Under the pieces are notes generated by a model, which saw only the letters and a list, made by a program, of their open reading frames with translations, was not told the origin of the DNA and ran no database searches. Shown here piece after piece: positions 39,543 to 48,287 of a stretch of DNA of 64,000 bases; within the stretch, counting starts at the first letter, position 1, and every line of letters starts with the position of its first letter. The DNA is from Paenibacillus sp. 37. GTDB lineage: Bacteria > Bacillota > Bacilli > Paenibacillales > Paenibacillaceae. The stretch covers positions 2,170,001 through 2,234,000 of the forward strand of contig NZ_CP043761.1 of the NCBI RefSeq assembly GCF_008386395.1. The letters are read 5' to 3'. Position numbers and translations under genes: made by a program.

Positions 39543-40682
39543 TCAGGGTTTTAGTATAACTTTGGTACATTCGTCTTCATGATCGTTGAAAATGCGATAC
39601 GCATCGCTTGCATTCTCTAGTGAAATCCGATGGGAGATGATCTCGGTTGGATCAAATTCACCAGCAGTGATTTTGCGGAACAATTCAGGCATGTAATGTA
39701 TAACAGGAGCTTGTCCCATTTTAAGATTGATATTGCGTTCAAACAGATTGCCTAACGGAAACATGTTGTAGGAAGAGCCATATACACCCGTAAGTTGGAG
39801 TGTACCGAATTTGCGGATTGCTTTCATGCCGATTTCAATCGCACTCAGTGAACCGCCATGAAGTTTCAGCTTCTGTCCGATCTCCTCCAGCGTGGTTTTT
39901 TTACCATCCATACCTACACAGTCGATAACAACGTCGGTTCCGCCTTGTGTAATCTCGCGAATGTGCTCACCCATATCATCGTAATCTTCGAAATTAAAGA
40001 TCTCTGCATCGTTCAAACGTTTGGCTTTCTCCAGTCGATAGGGCAGACGATCCACAGCAATAACGCGTTTGGCACCTTTCATCCAGGCGAACTTCTGCGT
40101 CATCAACCCAATGGGTCCGCTACCGAGTACGGTGACCGTATCTCCCGGTTTAACCCCGGCATTCTCGACGCTCCAGTAAGCGGTTGGAAGAACATCGGAC
40201 AGGAACAATAAGGCTTCATCTTCCAGTTCACAGGATTCCGGAATCACAAACGGAGTGAAGTTCCCGTAGGGAACACGCAATAATTCCGCCTGACCTCCAG
40301 GGTGGTTTCCGTAACGCTCAGTGAACCCAAAATAACCACCTGTATGAATATCGGGATTGCCATTGGAATTATCGCATTGGCTCTCCATGTCATGATTGCA
40401 ATAGAAGCATTCACCACAAGCGATGTTAAAAGGCAGGACCACACGGTCCCCCTTCTTCACACGTGTCACTTCAGGACCTACTTCTTCCACAATGCCCATC
40501 GGTTCATGACCGATAACGTAATCTTTGGCAGCAGGCAAGGCTCCCTGATAAATATGCAGATCCGATCCACATATAGCTGTAGAAGTAATACGAACGATAA
40601 TGTCATCCTTCTGTTGCAGTTTGGGATCTTCAACCTCTTTGACTTGAATGTCCTTGATTCCCTGAAACGTAACGGCTCTCAT
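39543..40682 (-). CDS. Zinc-dependent alcohol dehydrogenase (MDR, formaldehyde-dehydrogenase-like)
   Basis: A 379-residue MDR enzyme. Catalytic zinc ligands appear in ICGSDLH (Cys38) and GHEPMG (His/Glu). The structural zinc lobe is CGECFYCNHDMESQC, with four Cys. The Rossmann loop is VTVLGSGPIGLMTQKFAWMK (about 184-203), followed by an Asp in VIAVDRLPYR that favours NAD. Length and sequence type match glutathione-independent formaldehyde/threonine-dehydrogenase-like proteins common in Bacillales. AAGGAGG precedes ATG. The oxalate decarboxylase homologue lies just upstream on the same strand, but 79 bases separate them, so co-transcription is possible and unproven. Confidence 0.9.
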   Translation of the reverse strand: MRAVTFQGIKDIQVKEVEDPKLQQKDDIIVRITSTAICGSDLHIYQGALPAAKDYVIGHEPMGIVEEVGPEVTRVKKGDRVVLPFNIACGECFYCNHDMESQCDNSNGNPDIHTGGYFGFTERYGNHPGGQAELLRVPYGNFTPFVIPESCELEDEALLFLSDVLPTAYWSVENAGVKPGDTVTVLGSGPIGLMTQKFAWMKGAKRVIAVDRLPYRLEKAKRLNDAEIFNFEDYDDMGEHIREITQGGTDVVIDCVGMDGKKTTLEEIGQKLKLHGGSLSAIEIGMKAIRKFGTLQLTGVYGSSYNMFPLGNLFERNINLKMGQAPVIHYMPELFRKITAGEFDPTEIISHRISLENASDAYRIFNDHEDECTKVILKP

Positions 40683-40761
40683 CTTTCATATTCCTCCTTA
40701 TATAGTGGGATTCTCTGACAATTACCCCATTTCAGCATAAATGATAGATATACATACTAAA

Positions 40762-41925
40762 TTAAACGACAGGCCATTTTACTTTACGCAAGGCATTGAG
40801 CAACTCAGGCGGCGCATTCAGATTGTCACGGACCAGATCCCGCGGGGTTAACGCCATCCACTGATTCAGTGATACATCCTCAAATCGATCACTTCGGAAT
40901 ATCTCCAAAAACCATAAAGTGTCTGTGCCGGTATTTTGTATATAGTGTCCCATGGCGACAGGAACATATCCGACATCCCCAGCCCGATAGTCAAATGTAC
41001 GAGCAATGCCATTGCCTCCAAACACTGTCATTCTTCCTTGTCCTGTCAGATAATATTGCCATTCATCCGCATTGGGATGCCAGTGCAGCTCACGCATGGC
41101 GCCAGGTCGGATCTCAACGAGTGCTGCTGCAACGGTAGTTGAGATGGGGAAGTTAGTGGAGTCTACGATCCGCACGCTTCCGCCGGGTGTGATGAGCGGT
41201 TCTTGAGCCAGCAACCGGTGTTTGAATGTGAGAGGAACGGTACCATATGGCGACTGAACTTCCTGGCTCTCGATGGAACCCGGGACGGTATCTTGGAAAA
41301 TGTAGACCTGTTCCTTCGGCATCGACTGAAAAGCGGATTCGGGCACGCCGAAATTGACAGACAATACCTCTGGTGGGGTATGGGCAAACCAATCCGATAT
41401 GGATAATGTATTCAGATCGGAGAAGGACCCGTCATCAAACACAAGCAGAAATTCACAACCATCCTCCAGTCCCTGAATGGAATGGGGTAGACCTTTTGGG
41501 AAAAACCAGAGATCGCCAGGTCCGACATCCGCAATAAAATTACGTCCGTTCTGATCTACCGAAGTGATTCTTGCCGTTCCCCAGATCATATAAGCCCACT
41601 CAGATTGTTGGTGCCAGTGCAATTCTCGTACACCTCCCGGTGTCAGGCTCATGTTCACACCAGCCAGTGTAGTGGCAATAGGGAGATCCCGTACGGTGAT
41701 TTCACGTGACCAACCCCCATGGTTCAATTGCATATGCGTATCGGAAAAAGACATTTTTAGATTGGGCAATAACCCGTTATCGGTTACCGGAGGTACCAGC
41801 ATATCGGGGTTCTGTATATCTCTCATGACGTCTCTGGGTCCCAGATCAGGTCCTCCAGCGCCATCACTGCGAATGGGTTGCGGGATAATAAATGGTTTTT
41901 CGTTAGGTTGCTGTCCTTTGGTCAT
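40762..41925 (-). CDS. Bicupin oxalate decarboxylase family protein (OxdC/OxdD-like)
   Basis: A 387-residue double cupin. The N-terminal Mn site is H103, H105, E109, H148 ([10 protein letters not shown] ... LPHSIQG). The C-terminal site is H281, H283, E288, H327 ([11 protein letters not shown] ... GHYIQN). Oxalate decarboxylases turn oxalate into formate and CO2. The flexible lid that carries the catalytic Glu (SENST in B. subtilis OxdC) reads S169-D-L-N-T173 here, so Asp replaces the Glu and Leu the Asn. This may change the balance between decarboxylase and oxidase activity, or the substrate. No signal peptide. OxdD of B. subtilis is a spore-coat protein, so a spore role is possible. Confidence 0.87.
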   Translation of the reverse strand: MTKGQQPNEKPFIIPQPIRSDGAGGPDLGPRDVMRDIQNPDMLVPPVTDNGLLPNLKMSFSDTHMQLNHGGWSREITVRDLPIATTLAGVNMSLTPGGVRELHWHQQSEWAYMIWGTARITSVDQNGRNFIADVGPGDLWFFPKGLPHSIQGLEDGCEFLLVFDDGSFSDLNTLSISDWFAHTPPEVLSVNFGVPESAFQSMPKEQVYIFQDTVPGSIESQEVQSPYGTVPLTFKHRLLAQEPLITPGGSVRIVDSTNFPISTTVAAALVEIRPGAMRELHWHPNADEWQYYLTGQGRMTVFGGNGIARTFDYRAGDVGYVPVAMGHYIQNTGTDTLWFLEIFRSDRFEDVSLNQWMALTPRDLVRDNLNAPPELLNALRKVKWPVV

Positions 41926-42025
41926 TGAGTGATCCCTCCAGATTCAGTGGCATGTCACACGCGACATGGTATCGTTATGTCTACACCTATGAATCAGGGC
42001 CTGGATAATATGAGGGACAAACGAC

Positions 42026-42058
42026 AAAAAAGACATGACCGCATGCGGTCACGTCTTT
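42026..42058 (-). terminator. Terminator on minus strand
   Basis: AAAGACATGACCGCATGCGGTCACGTCTTT is a near-perfect palindrome (described as stem AAAGAC/GTCTTT plus TGACCGCATGCGGTCA), with the T-run on the minus strand. It ends transcripts from the SDR gene and GntR remnant before the oxalate decarboxylase gene. Confidence 0.85.
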
Positions 42059-42095
42059 ACACGTAGTGAGAAGGTTGAATAATCCATGAATCCGG

Positions 42096-42242
42096 TTATC
42101 GAATCAGATGAAGGCAGAATTCCAGATCGGATTGAAGATGCTCTTTCATCAGTCGTTCGGCAGTCTGCCCGACATGTGCCTTGATCGCTTCACAAATCTG
42201 ATGATGCTCTTCTATGAGGAAGGGGCACTGATGATATAGTGC
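42096..42242 (-). pseudogene. Remnant of a GntR-family (FCD domain) regulator
   Basis: Only the last 48 codons survive. The minus strand reads FLIEEHHQICEAIKAHVGQ, then TAERLMKEHLQSDLEF, then CLHLIR and a stop. This is the C-terminal helix pattern of FadR/GntR FCD effector domains (EHxxIxxAIxxxxxxxAxxxMxxHL, with the metal-binding His). A stop codon precedes it in frame, and the HTH and most of the ligand domain are missing. The upstream part was presumably lost by deletion next to the SDR gene. Confidence 0.7.
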
Positions 42243-42256
42243 TCAACCTCTCATGA

Positions 42257-43135
42257 TTAAGATGGGCTGGTTGTGGTCTTCCCAGACTGCGTTGTACGAA
42301 AATGCTGCTCGTAGATCTCGTTTACCCGATGGAGAACGGCAGGACCTTGCTCTGTGAAACGAAGTGCTGTCGCTTTATTTTTCACCAGAAATGTACCGGA
42401 TTCATGTCTGGTGGGTGATAAAGCCGCGCTGTAGAGCAATGAAGCACCATGACTTGGATGAGGAAAGAACCATTTCATAATAGGTTTGATATAGAAGGGC
42501 AGGCCGGATGTTTTGTTGCCCCTTAGCGTATTATTTCCACCGGGATCTACGCTTAGCAGTTGTATGCCATTCGCTTTGGCAGACTTGGCAACCTCACGTG
42601 TCCATAGAGATAGACCGAGCTTCGAAGTGGCATAGGGACCAAACAGCTTTTTGAATTCAGTTGGACGTTCCAGGATGTTTAGATCAAATTGTTTGACCAT
42701 ACTGAACGCGGTGGTGGAAGTATTGACGACTGTTTTCATCTGTCCTTTGAGCAATAGCTCCACTAATTCCATGTAGATGATGTAAGGGACTACAGTTTGA
42801 AGTTCAAAGTGCAGTTCATGCCCCTGATCAGAGAAACGAAGCTCCGAAGCGCTGCCACCCGCATTGTTAAACAAGACATCAATTGAATCGGTATCGGATT
42901 TAATCTGATCCAGTGCAGTCCTCAGACTGTCGTAGTTGGTCAGATTAGCCTGAACCCAACGGAGCTGGTCTGAACGTAAGGCGTTCTGAATATCGGTATC
43001 CTCGGATGGGAAAGCAGAACGGTTGAGACCGATTACCTGCCATTCTTCAGCCAGTAACTTGCGTGTCAGTTCAAGACCAATTCCTGATGTTGAACCTGTG
43101 ATGAGAGCGGTGCGAAGCTGATTTTGTATATTCAT
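42257..43135 (-). CDS. Short-chain dehydrogenase/reductase
   Basis: A 292-residue classical SDR. The cofactor loop is ITGSTSGIGLEL (about 12-23), NNAGG is near 91, and the active site is a Ser in VVNTST with YATSK (Tyr-x3-Lys, about 168-172). The basic residue after strand 2 (GLNRSA) suggests NADP(H). The C-terminal extension resembles retinol-dehydrogenase/oxidoreductase-like SDRs. It is divergent from a MerR regulator and has a mirror-image MerR-type promoter. It is therefore probably induced by that regulator's ligand, in the manner of redox- or drug-responsive SDR/MerR pairs. Confidence 0.88.
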   Translation of the reverse strand: MNIQNQLRTALITGSTSGIGLELTRKLLAEEWQVIGLNRSAFPSEDTDIQNALRSDQLRWVQANLTNYDSLRTALDQIKSDTDSIDVLFNNAGGSASELRFSDQGHELHFELQTVVPYIIYMELVELLLKGQMKTVVNTSTTAFSMVKQFDLNILERPTEFKKLFGPYATSKLGLSLWTREVAKSAKANGIQLLSVDPGGNNTLRGNKTSGLPFYIKPIMKWFFPHPSHGASLLYSAALSPTRHESGTFLVKNKATALRFTEQGPAVLHRVNEIYEQHFRTTQSGKTTTSPS

Positions 43136-43186
43136 ATATACCTCCAGATAGAATGGGATTACAGAACGAATCTGTATGCTGCGCTC

Positions 43187-43217
43187 ATTCTATAACTTGG
43201 AGTCGACTCCAAGTCAA
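43187..43217 (-). promoter_or_regulatory. MerR-type promoter of the SDR gene
   Basis: On the minus strand the -35 TTGACT (43212-43217) and -10 TAGAAT (43187-43192) are 19 bp apart, with the perfect 20-bp palindrome ACTTGGAGTCGACTCCAAGT (43195-43214) between and over them. The overlong spacer is the mark of MerR-activated promoters. Confidence 0.88.
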
Positions 43218-43244
43218 GGGGTGTTAGGGTGGAAGGGATCATGC

Positions 43245-43275
43245 TTGACTTGGAGTCAGCTCCAAGTTGTAATAT
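43245..43275 (+). promoter_or_regulatory. MerR-type promoter of the merR-like gene
   Basis: The -35 TTGACT (43245-43250), a 19-bp spacer and the -10 TAATAT (43270-43275) contain ACTTGGAGTCAGCTCCAAGT (43248-43267), a near copy of the operator facing the SDR gene. Confidence 0.88.
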
Positions 43276-43304
43276 GGAGAGAAATGAATGTGGAGGAGGC
43301 CCAT

Positions 43305-43742
43305 ATGATGAGAGAGAAAGAAGTATTCTCCATTAAAGAAACGTCAGAACAGGCCGGATTATCGGAAGATACAATTCGTTATTATGAGAAGATTGGGCTG
43401 CTTCCTCGAGCGGAACGCAAAGCCAATCGCCATCGGGTATATCGCTCTGAGGATATCCATACGATGAAGTTGATCACTTGCCTGAAAAAAACAGGGATGT
43501 CTCTGGAGGAAATGAAGCCTTATTTACAAATGTCCATGGATTCCGATCTCGCCGATTTCCCGGATGAACGGGAGATGCTGGTGAATCACCGGAAGAAAGT
43601 TGAAGCACAGATTGCTTCGCTACAACAAGTCGTTGATTTTATCGATGAGAAGTTGGAAAAACGAAGTATGTACCCTGATGAATGTCCTATTACCGGGGAG
43701 AACCAGATGTCTGTTTTTGAAAAACAGAACATATTCTCTTGA
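43305..43742 (+). CDS. MerR-family regulator
   Basis: A 145-residue MerR protein. The winged HTH is FSIKETSEQAGLSEDTIRYY then EKIGLLPRAERKANRHRVY (about 7-46). A coiled-coil dimer helix follows (about 85-120, with REMLVNHRKKVEAQIASLQQ), with a single Cys in DECPITG near the end. It resembles the AdhR/TipA-like group that controls divergent dehydrogenases. ATG 43305 or 43308 follows GGAGGAGG. Longer versions would read through the promoter and are rejected. It activates the SDR gene and itself through twin operators. Confidence 0.92.
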   Translation: MMREKEVFSIKETSEQAGLSEDTIRYYEKIGLLPRAERKANRHRVYRSEDIHTMKLITCLKKTGMSLEEMKPYLQMSMDSDLADFPDEREMLVNHRKKVEAQIASLQQVVDFIDEKLEKRSMYPDECPITGENQMSVFEKQNIFS

Positions 43743-43769
43743 TGGCGCAGCTGCCTATTTGAATCCGAA

Positions 43770-43799
43770 AACCCACGTCATGATGACGCGGGTCTTTTT
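43770..43799 (+). terminator. Terminator after MerR gene
   Basis: ACCCACGTCA and TGACGCGGGT form a stem with one mismatch, followed by CTTTTT. Confidence 0.85.
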
Positions 43800-43986
43800 G
43801 CTGTTTCTAGCATTTAATATCGAGTGTATGGCCAGGTTATTAGATATCACTTTTTACGGAGAGGGTTGTCTGAAAAGAAGCTTAATGAAGCAGGGATATG
43901 ATATATTAAAGAGCAATGTTACATTTTTTTGATAGCAACCACATCTGCAGATTGAGAAGAATTCCAGATAAGAGAGGAACGACAGC

Positions 43987-46590
43987 ATGGATTACTGGGG
44001 AATACTTGGTATAGAGCCTACTGAAGATTTAAATGCGATTAGACGGGCTTATTCATTACGGTTAAAACAAAATCATCCAGAAGAGAATCCTGAAGGTTTC
44101 CAGGAACTTAGAGCAGCTTACGAGCAAGCTAGAGAGATTGCGTCAACAGGTTCAATTCAACCGATACATGTTGAGTCTGATGATGATCCTACTCACCACT
44201 TCACGGAAGATACGCAGGATTTAGCTCAAGGTATACATATCGAAGACTTACATATAACTCCTCCACAGCGGGAAGACCCGCTGCGTGAAGCTGTAAATCA
44301 TTTTCTGGAGAGAACGATTAGACTTTATGAAGATTTTGACTCACGCATTCGTTACGATCTATGGGTGAACCTTGTAGAGGATGAGCAATTCTGGAGCATT
44401 CAGGTTCGGGAAAGACTACACAGCGAATTGTTAGATGTTTTGGCAGAACGAAGCTGGCTGCCTGGTATGGTTTGGAAATTATTAGATGATACGTTTGGCT
44501 GGATGGACAATGAACTGGAGTTAAGCGAGCGATTTTCTTCCTCGTTTCTAAATCACATTCGTTACCAAAGTCAAAGTTTATATGATTTGCAGCTTGAATA
44601 TTTACACCAAGCGGCAGCAGCTGGTTTGGAGATCGACGATTATTTATATTTTCGTGAATTCGCAAGACGTGCACTCATTCATCAAGACTTGGACACAGCG
44701 CACGAGATGTTGGGCAAAGCTTACGCCATGTATGAACAAGACCCTGTGTTACTGCGCTTGATTGCGTTATATTCGATGAACGTTGAGGATTGGGAGACTG
44801 CGCTCCACATGTACTCCAGGCTTGCAGTTATACTATCGAATGAGCCTCAAATTCTCCGTCACTTGGCAGACATGTTACTGAAGTGTGGACATGTGGAAGA
44901 AGCGTTATCCATCAACATGCAGTTGTCGGAGGCAACTGAAGCGATGATCTATAGTCCTGCTTTATCATCTGCAGCGCAGTGTCTAATCCAGTTGGGTAGA
45001 AATAATGAAGCCATAGCCGTATATGAGGCAGCGTTAGAACGATTCCCAGCGGACTTGGAACTACGAACTCGTCTATGGCATGTACGGCATGAATATGAGC
45101 AAGAACGCATGACGATTTTGGAAGAGGAGCTTCAAAATGACAACCCTCCTGGAACGGAACAGATCGAGGAACTGATTGGGCTTTACCGTATAAGGAAACA
45201 ATCAGACAAGGTAATATCCATGGTTGAAGGATTTGGATCAGAAGTACTGTTAAGCAGTAATGCTTGGTTTTTGGCTGCTCAAATGGCATACGATGTTGAT
45301 CTAAAACTTGCTTTACACTACATTAATCAGTCTGTCAAAAGGGCTAAAGAAGAGGTCTTTGTTCACCAAGAGGCTTTGTACATACGCATAAAGGTCAATT
45401 ATAATCTAGATCATTATGAGGCAGTAATCTCAGACGGTCTTATTCTGAAAGAACACATGGCAGAAGAGCCGGGAGTTTATTTTTATCTCGGGGAATCCTA
45501 TCGTATGCTTGAAGAATATGAACAGGCGATCTTGAACTATTTGCAGGCAAAAACATTAAATGGGGGCGCAGGCTACGAATTTGGATTAGCTTTCAGTTAC
45601 TATAATTTAGAAAAGTATGATAAGGCTATAACGTGCTTTGAGACTTATATGAATGAAGGTAATGAAAGTGCTGATCTCTATCACTACCTTGGCATCTCGT
45701 ATATGAATGTAGAGCGATTCGAGGATGCTGTTCAGTGTTTCCAAGCTTGTTTACGTATCGAGAGTTATCCGAGCACACTTTATCATCTATTTACAGCCTA
45801 CAGAGGACAAGCCAAGATTGATCTTGCATTGTCTACCATTGAACAATATTTGGAGACTGGGGACACTGCGTATCAAAATGAAGCTCTTGGTGCAGCAGCG
45901 GATCTCCATTTTGATAGAAAGAACTGGACCACTGCTCATGATTTCTTCTTAGCTCTTCACAAAAAGATACCGGAGGTTTCTTTATTAACAAAAATGATTG
46001 CTGTTTGCCTCCTTGCGGATCGTAAGTTTGAGGAGGCAGCAAAATGGATTCTGAAGATTCAGGATCACGAGCCTAATAATCCGTGGGCGCTTTTACAGAT
46101 GATTCGCATCTTTGCCGAACTCAAGCAGTGGGATGAGTTGGACAGCGCTATGGTGCATTATTATAAAACAGTAGAACCTGCCAAGATTGATGGTTACAGC
46201 TATTATTATGGGGGCTTACATCTATATCAGGCACGTAAATACGATGTCGCTCGCAAAATGTTGACCCGAGCTTACGAGTTTGGTTTGCGGGGGGATACAT
46301 GCAGTTTACTGAGTTTATCCTATATGCATCTTGGTCAAGGAGAGTTGGCACTTGTGTATGCCAGAGAGGCTGTGGCAGACCGGCCTGATCATCCGGATTA
46401 CCTTGCACGTCTGCAGGATATGGAAGAGCGTCTGAGTCAACGGGGAGCCTGGTTTAATAAGCTGAAGTTCAATATATTCCAGATGGGATTGAAACAAACG
46501 GTACCACTTCAATTCCCTGATCTTTTGAATGATGAAGAGCTCAGACCGTATTATAACGTGGAGGTATTCAACGATGTATTCTTTGCTTGA
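43987..46590 (+). CDS. J-domain protein with TPR repeats
   Basis: An 867-residue protein. Residues 1-55 form a J domain (MDYWGILGIEPTEDLNAIRR, then LKQNHPEENPEGFQELRAAY). The invariant HPD is HPE here (H30-P31-E32), which may weaken ATPase stimulation of Hsp70. From about 200 to 800 there are many TPR-like helix pairs (for example AIAVYEAALERFPADLELRT, AILNYLQAKTLN, YHYLGISYMNVERFEDAVQC), suited to binding peptides or partner proteins. No membrane segment. It overlaps the DUF1266 gene by 17 bases, so the two are translationally coupled. A co-chaperone or assembly scaffold role is inferred. Confidence 0.85.
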   Translation: MDYWGILGIEPTEDLNAIRRAYSLRLKQNHPEENPEGFQELRAAYEQAREIASTGSIQPIHVESDDDPTHHFTEDTQDLAQGIHIEDLHITPPQREDPLREAVNHFLERTIRLYEDFDSRIRYDLWVNLVEDEQFWSIQVRERLHSELLDVLAERSWLPGMVWKLLDDTFGWMDNELELSERFSSSFLNHIRYQSQSLYDLQLEYLHQAAAAGLEIDDYLYFREFARRALIHQDLDTAHEMLGKAYAMYEQDPVLLRLIALYSMNVEDWETALHMYSRLAVILSNEPQILRHLADMLLKCGHVEEALSINMQLSEATEAMIYSPALSSAAQCLIQLGRNNEAIAVYEAALERFPADLELRTRLWHVRHEYEQERMTILEEELQNDNPPGTEQIEELIGLYRIRKQSDKVISMVEGFGSEVLLSSNAWFLAAQMAYDVDLKLALHYINQSVKRAKEEVFVHQEALYIRIKVNYNLDHYEAVISDGLILKEHMAEEPGVYFYLGESYRMLEEYEQAILNYLQAKTLNGGAGYEFGLAFSYYNLEKYDKAITCFETYMNEGNESADLYHYLGISYMNVERFEDAVQCFQACLRIESYPSTLYHLFTAYRGQAKIDLALSTIEQYLETGDTAYQNEALGAAADLHFDRKNWTTAHDFFLALHKKIPEVSLLTKMIAVCLLADRKFEEAAKWILKIQDHEPNNPWALLQMIRIFAELKQWDELDSAMVHYYKTVEPAKIDGYSYYYGGLHLYQARKYDVARKMLTRAYEFGLRGDTCSLLSLSYMHLGQGELALVYAREAVADRPDHPDYLARLQDMEERLSQRGAWFNKLKFNIFQMGLKQTVPLQFPDLLNDEELRPYYNVEVFNDVFFA

Positions 46591-47257
46591 TGCAAGACAA
46601 CAGTGGACACTGGCAGCGGGAGCTATTTTACTTGAGGCAAATGCTTTGGAATTCGCCACAGGGTATGATATTGAACGATTGGATGGGAAAAGGGAAGGCA
46701 TCATTGAAATGTTTGGTCGAGCATGGAGTATTCGGGACGAGCAGTCATTTCATCAGCAAATGGAAAGTTTTCGAGAAGGAAGCGGGCACCATGATAAATT
46801 TGATCAACGCAGGGCGTTATTGTCTGTAATGACTCATCAGGAGCAGGAAAACTACATCCTTGGTTTGGAGGATGAGACGATCAGAACCCAATTGAAGGCC
46901 ATCCAACTCTATGACAGCCGCCTGAATGCGGCAAGCATCAGCGCCTGGGACTGGGGAAGAGCCATATCAATTACACGCATGGCGATGCAGGTCGGTTATG
47001 TAGATGAGAAGACAGCATGGACTTTTATGTATGAAATGGCGCAGCGGATTCAAAAAGCGTATTCAAGTTGGACGGAATTCGGACTTGCCTATCTCATAGG
47101 ACGTCAGTATGGGTATGAAGAATTGGAGACAGAGTCAGCCCTGGAGCACTTTTCGCTTGTAGAGCATTTGTTCGAACGGGCAGACAGTCCATGGAATGTA
47201 CTTCCGTGGGAAGAAGCAACTGTTGGTCTGCCTGTTGAACCAGAAAGAGAGGGATAA
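46574..47257 (+). CDS. DUF1266 family protein
   Basis: A 227-residue protein whose C-terminal half carries the DUF1266 signature: ISAWDWGRAISITRMAMQVG, EKTAWTFMYEMAQRIQKAYS and SWTEFGLAYLIGRQYG. The function of the family is unknown. ATG 46574 has GGAGG 9 bases upstream, inside the end of the J-domain gene; the longer frame is not supported. In E. coli, DUF1266 proteins (YbeR, YbeU) sit beside J-domain proteins DjlB and DjlC at the hscC locus, so the pairing here may be an old functional link. Confidence 0.85.
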   Translation: MYSLLDARQQWTLAAGAILLEANALEFATGYDIERLDGKREGIIEMFGRAWSIRDEQSFHQQMESFREGSGHHDKFDQRRALLSVMTHQEQENYILGLEDETIRTQLKAIQLYDSRLNAASISAWDWGRAISITRMAMQVGYVDEKTAWTFMYEMAQRIQKAYSSWTEFGLAYLIGRQYGYEELETESALEHFSLVEHLFERADSPWNVLPWEEATVGLPVEPEREG

Positions 47258-47261
47258 GACC

Positions 47262-48164
47262 TTGACCCTACAACAATTAAAATATGTAATTGAAGTTGCC
47301 ACACGCGGTTCCATGAATGAAGCAGCCAAACGCCTGTTTATCTCGCAACCCAGCCTGTCCAATGCCATCCGGGATCTGGAGCAGGAGTTGCGAATTACCA
47401 TTTTTGAACGTACCAATAAGGGAATATCTTTGTCTAAAGAAGGCGTTGAGTTTCTAAGCTACGCACGTCAGGTGGTAGAACAAGCTGAGTTGCTGGAGAA
47501 TCGTTATCTGAACGCCAAGCCATCTCCGCAGCATTTCTCTGTATCGACACAGCATTATGCGTTTGCGGTGAATGCCTTTGTTCGTCTGGTCCAGCAGTAT
47601 GGGCAGGATGAATATGAGTTGGCACTTCGGGAGACGAAGACCTACGAAATTATTCAGGATGTGAAAAGCCTGCGTAGTGAAATTGGCATCCTGTATTTGA
47701 ATGAATTCAATGCCAAGGTGATTAACAAATTGTTAAAAGATGCAGGTCTGGTTTTCACCAGCTTGTTCACAGCCAAGCCCCATATCTTTATCAGTGTGAA
47801 GAACCCGCTGGCGAAGCAGGAGTCGGTCGCGATTGAGCAATTGCAAGATTATCCGTACCTGTCATTTGACCAGGGAGAGTACAATTCGTTTCATTTTTCC
47901 GAAGAGATCCTGAGTACGTTATCTCACCCCAAAAGCATACAGGTCAATGACCGCGCAACATTGTTTAACCTGTTGATTGGTCTGAATGGTTATACGATCT
48001 CTACGGGCGTACTTAGCGCTGATCTGAACGGAAACGAGATTATTCCTGTACCGTTGGAATGCGAGGAGACCATTAATGTGGGCTGGATAAGCCACAAGAG
48101 CACTTCTCTCTCCAATCTGGGCGTGGAATATGTCCAGGCTCTGCATGAGGCCATAGGGTCTTAG
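47262..48164 (+). CDS. LysR-family transcriptional regulator
   Basis: A 300-residue LysR protein of the CysB/CbbR-like type. It begins LTLQQLKYVIEVATRGSMNE (HTH helix A-B), followed by AAKRLFISQPSLSNAIRDLE as the recognition part. The effector domain has the two-lobed pattern through LTPISV-type strands. The start is TTG 47262, with GAGAGGG 8 bases upstream; the longer frame runs back into the DUF1266 gene. It lies 4 bases after the DUF1266 stop, so it may be read from the same transcript. Its targets are not evident because no divergent gene is adjacent. Confidence 0.9.
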   Translation: MTLQQLKYVIEVATRGSMNEAAKRLFISQPSLSNAIRDLEQELRITIFERTNKGISLSKEGVEFLSYARQVVEQAELLENRYLNAKPSPQHFSVSTQHYAFAVNAFVRLVQQYGQDEYELALRETKTYEIIQDVKSLRSEIGILYLNEFNAKVINKLLKDAGLVFTSLFTAKPHIFISVKNPLAKQESVAIEQLQDYPYLSFDQGEYNSFHFSEEILSTLSHPKSIQVNDRATLFNLLIGLNGYTISTGVLSADLNGNEIIPVPLECEETINVGWISHKSTSLSNLGVEYVQALHEAIGS

Positions 48165-48189
48165 AAGTGTTAGATGGTTCATCAAAAGG

Positions 48190-48220
48190 CCGTTTCCGTA
48201 TGAGTCGGAACGGTTTTTTT
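48190..48220 (+). terminator. Terminator after LysR gene
   Basis: CCGTTTCCG pairs with CGGAACGG around a 7-base loop, then seven T residues. Confidence 0.92.
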
Positions 48221-48287
48221 GTTGTACTATGACCTTTCAAGTATATAGGGTGGAATGTTGTCATCCCGTGTAATAGAATGAAGGTAT

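Noticed and set aside
43176..43304. Extended N-terminus of the MerR gene
   Set aside because: The extension would translate both MerR operators and the promoter; the start after GGAGGAGG is preferred.
43600..43932. 110-codon frame overlapping the end of the MerR gene and its terminator
   Set aside because: It runs through the terminator hairpin and is out of frame with MerR; no ribosome site.
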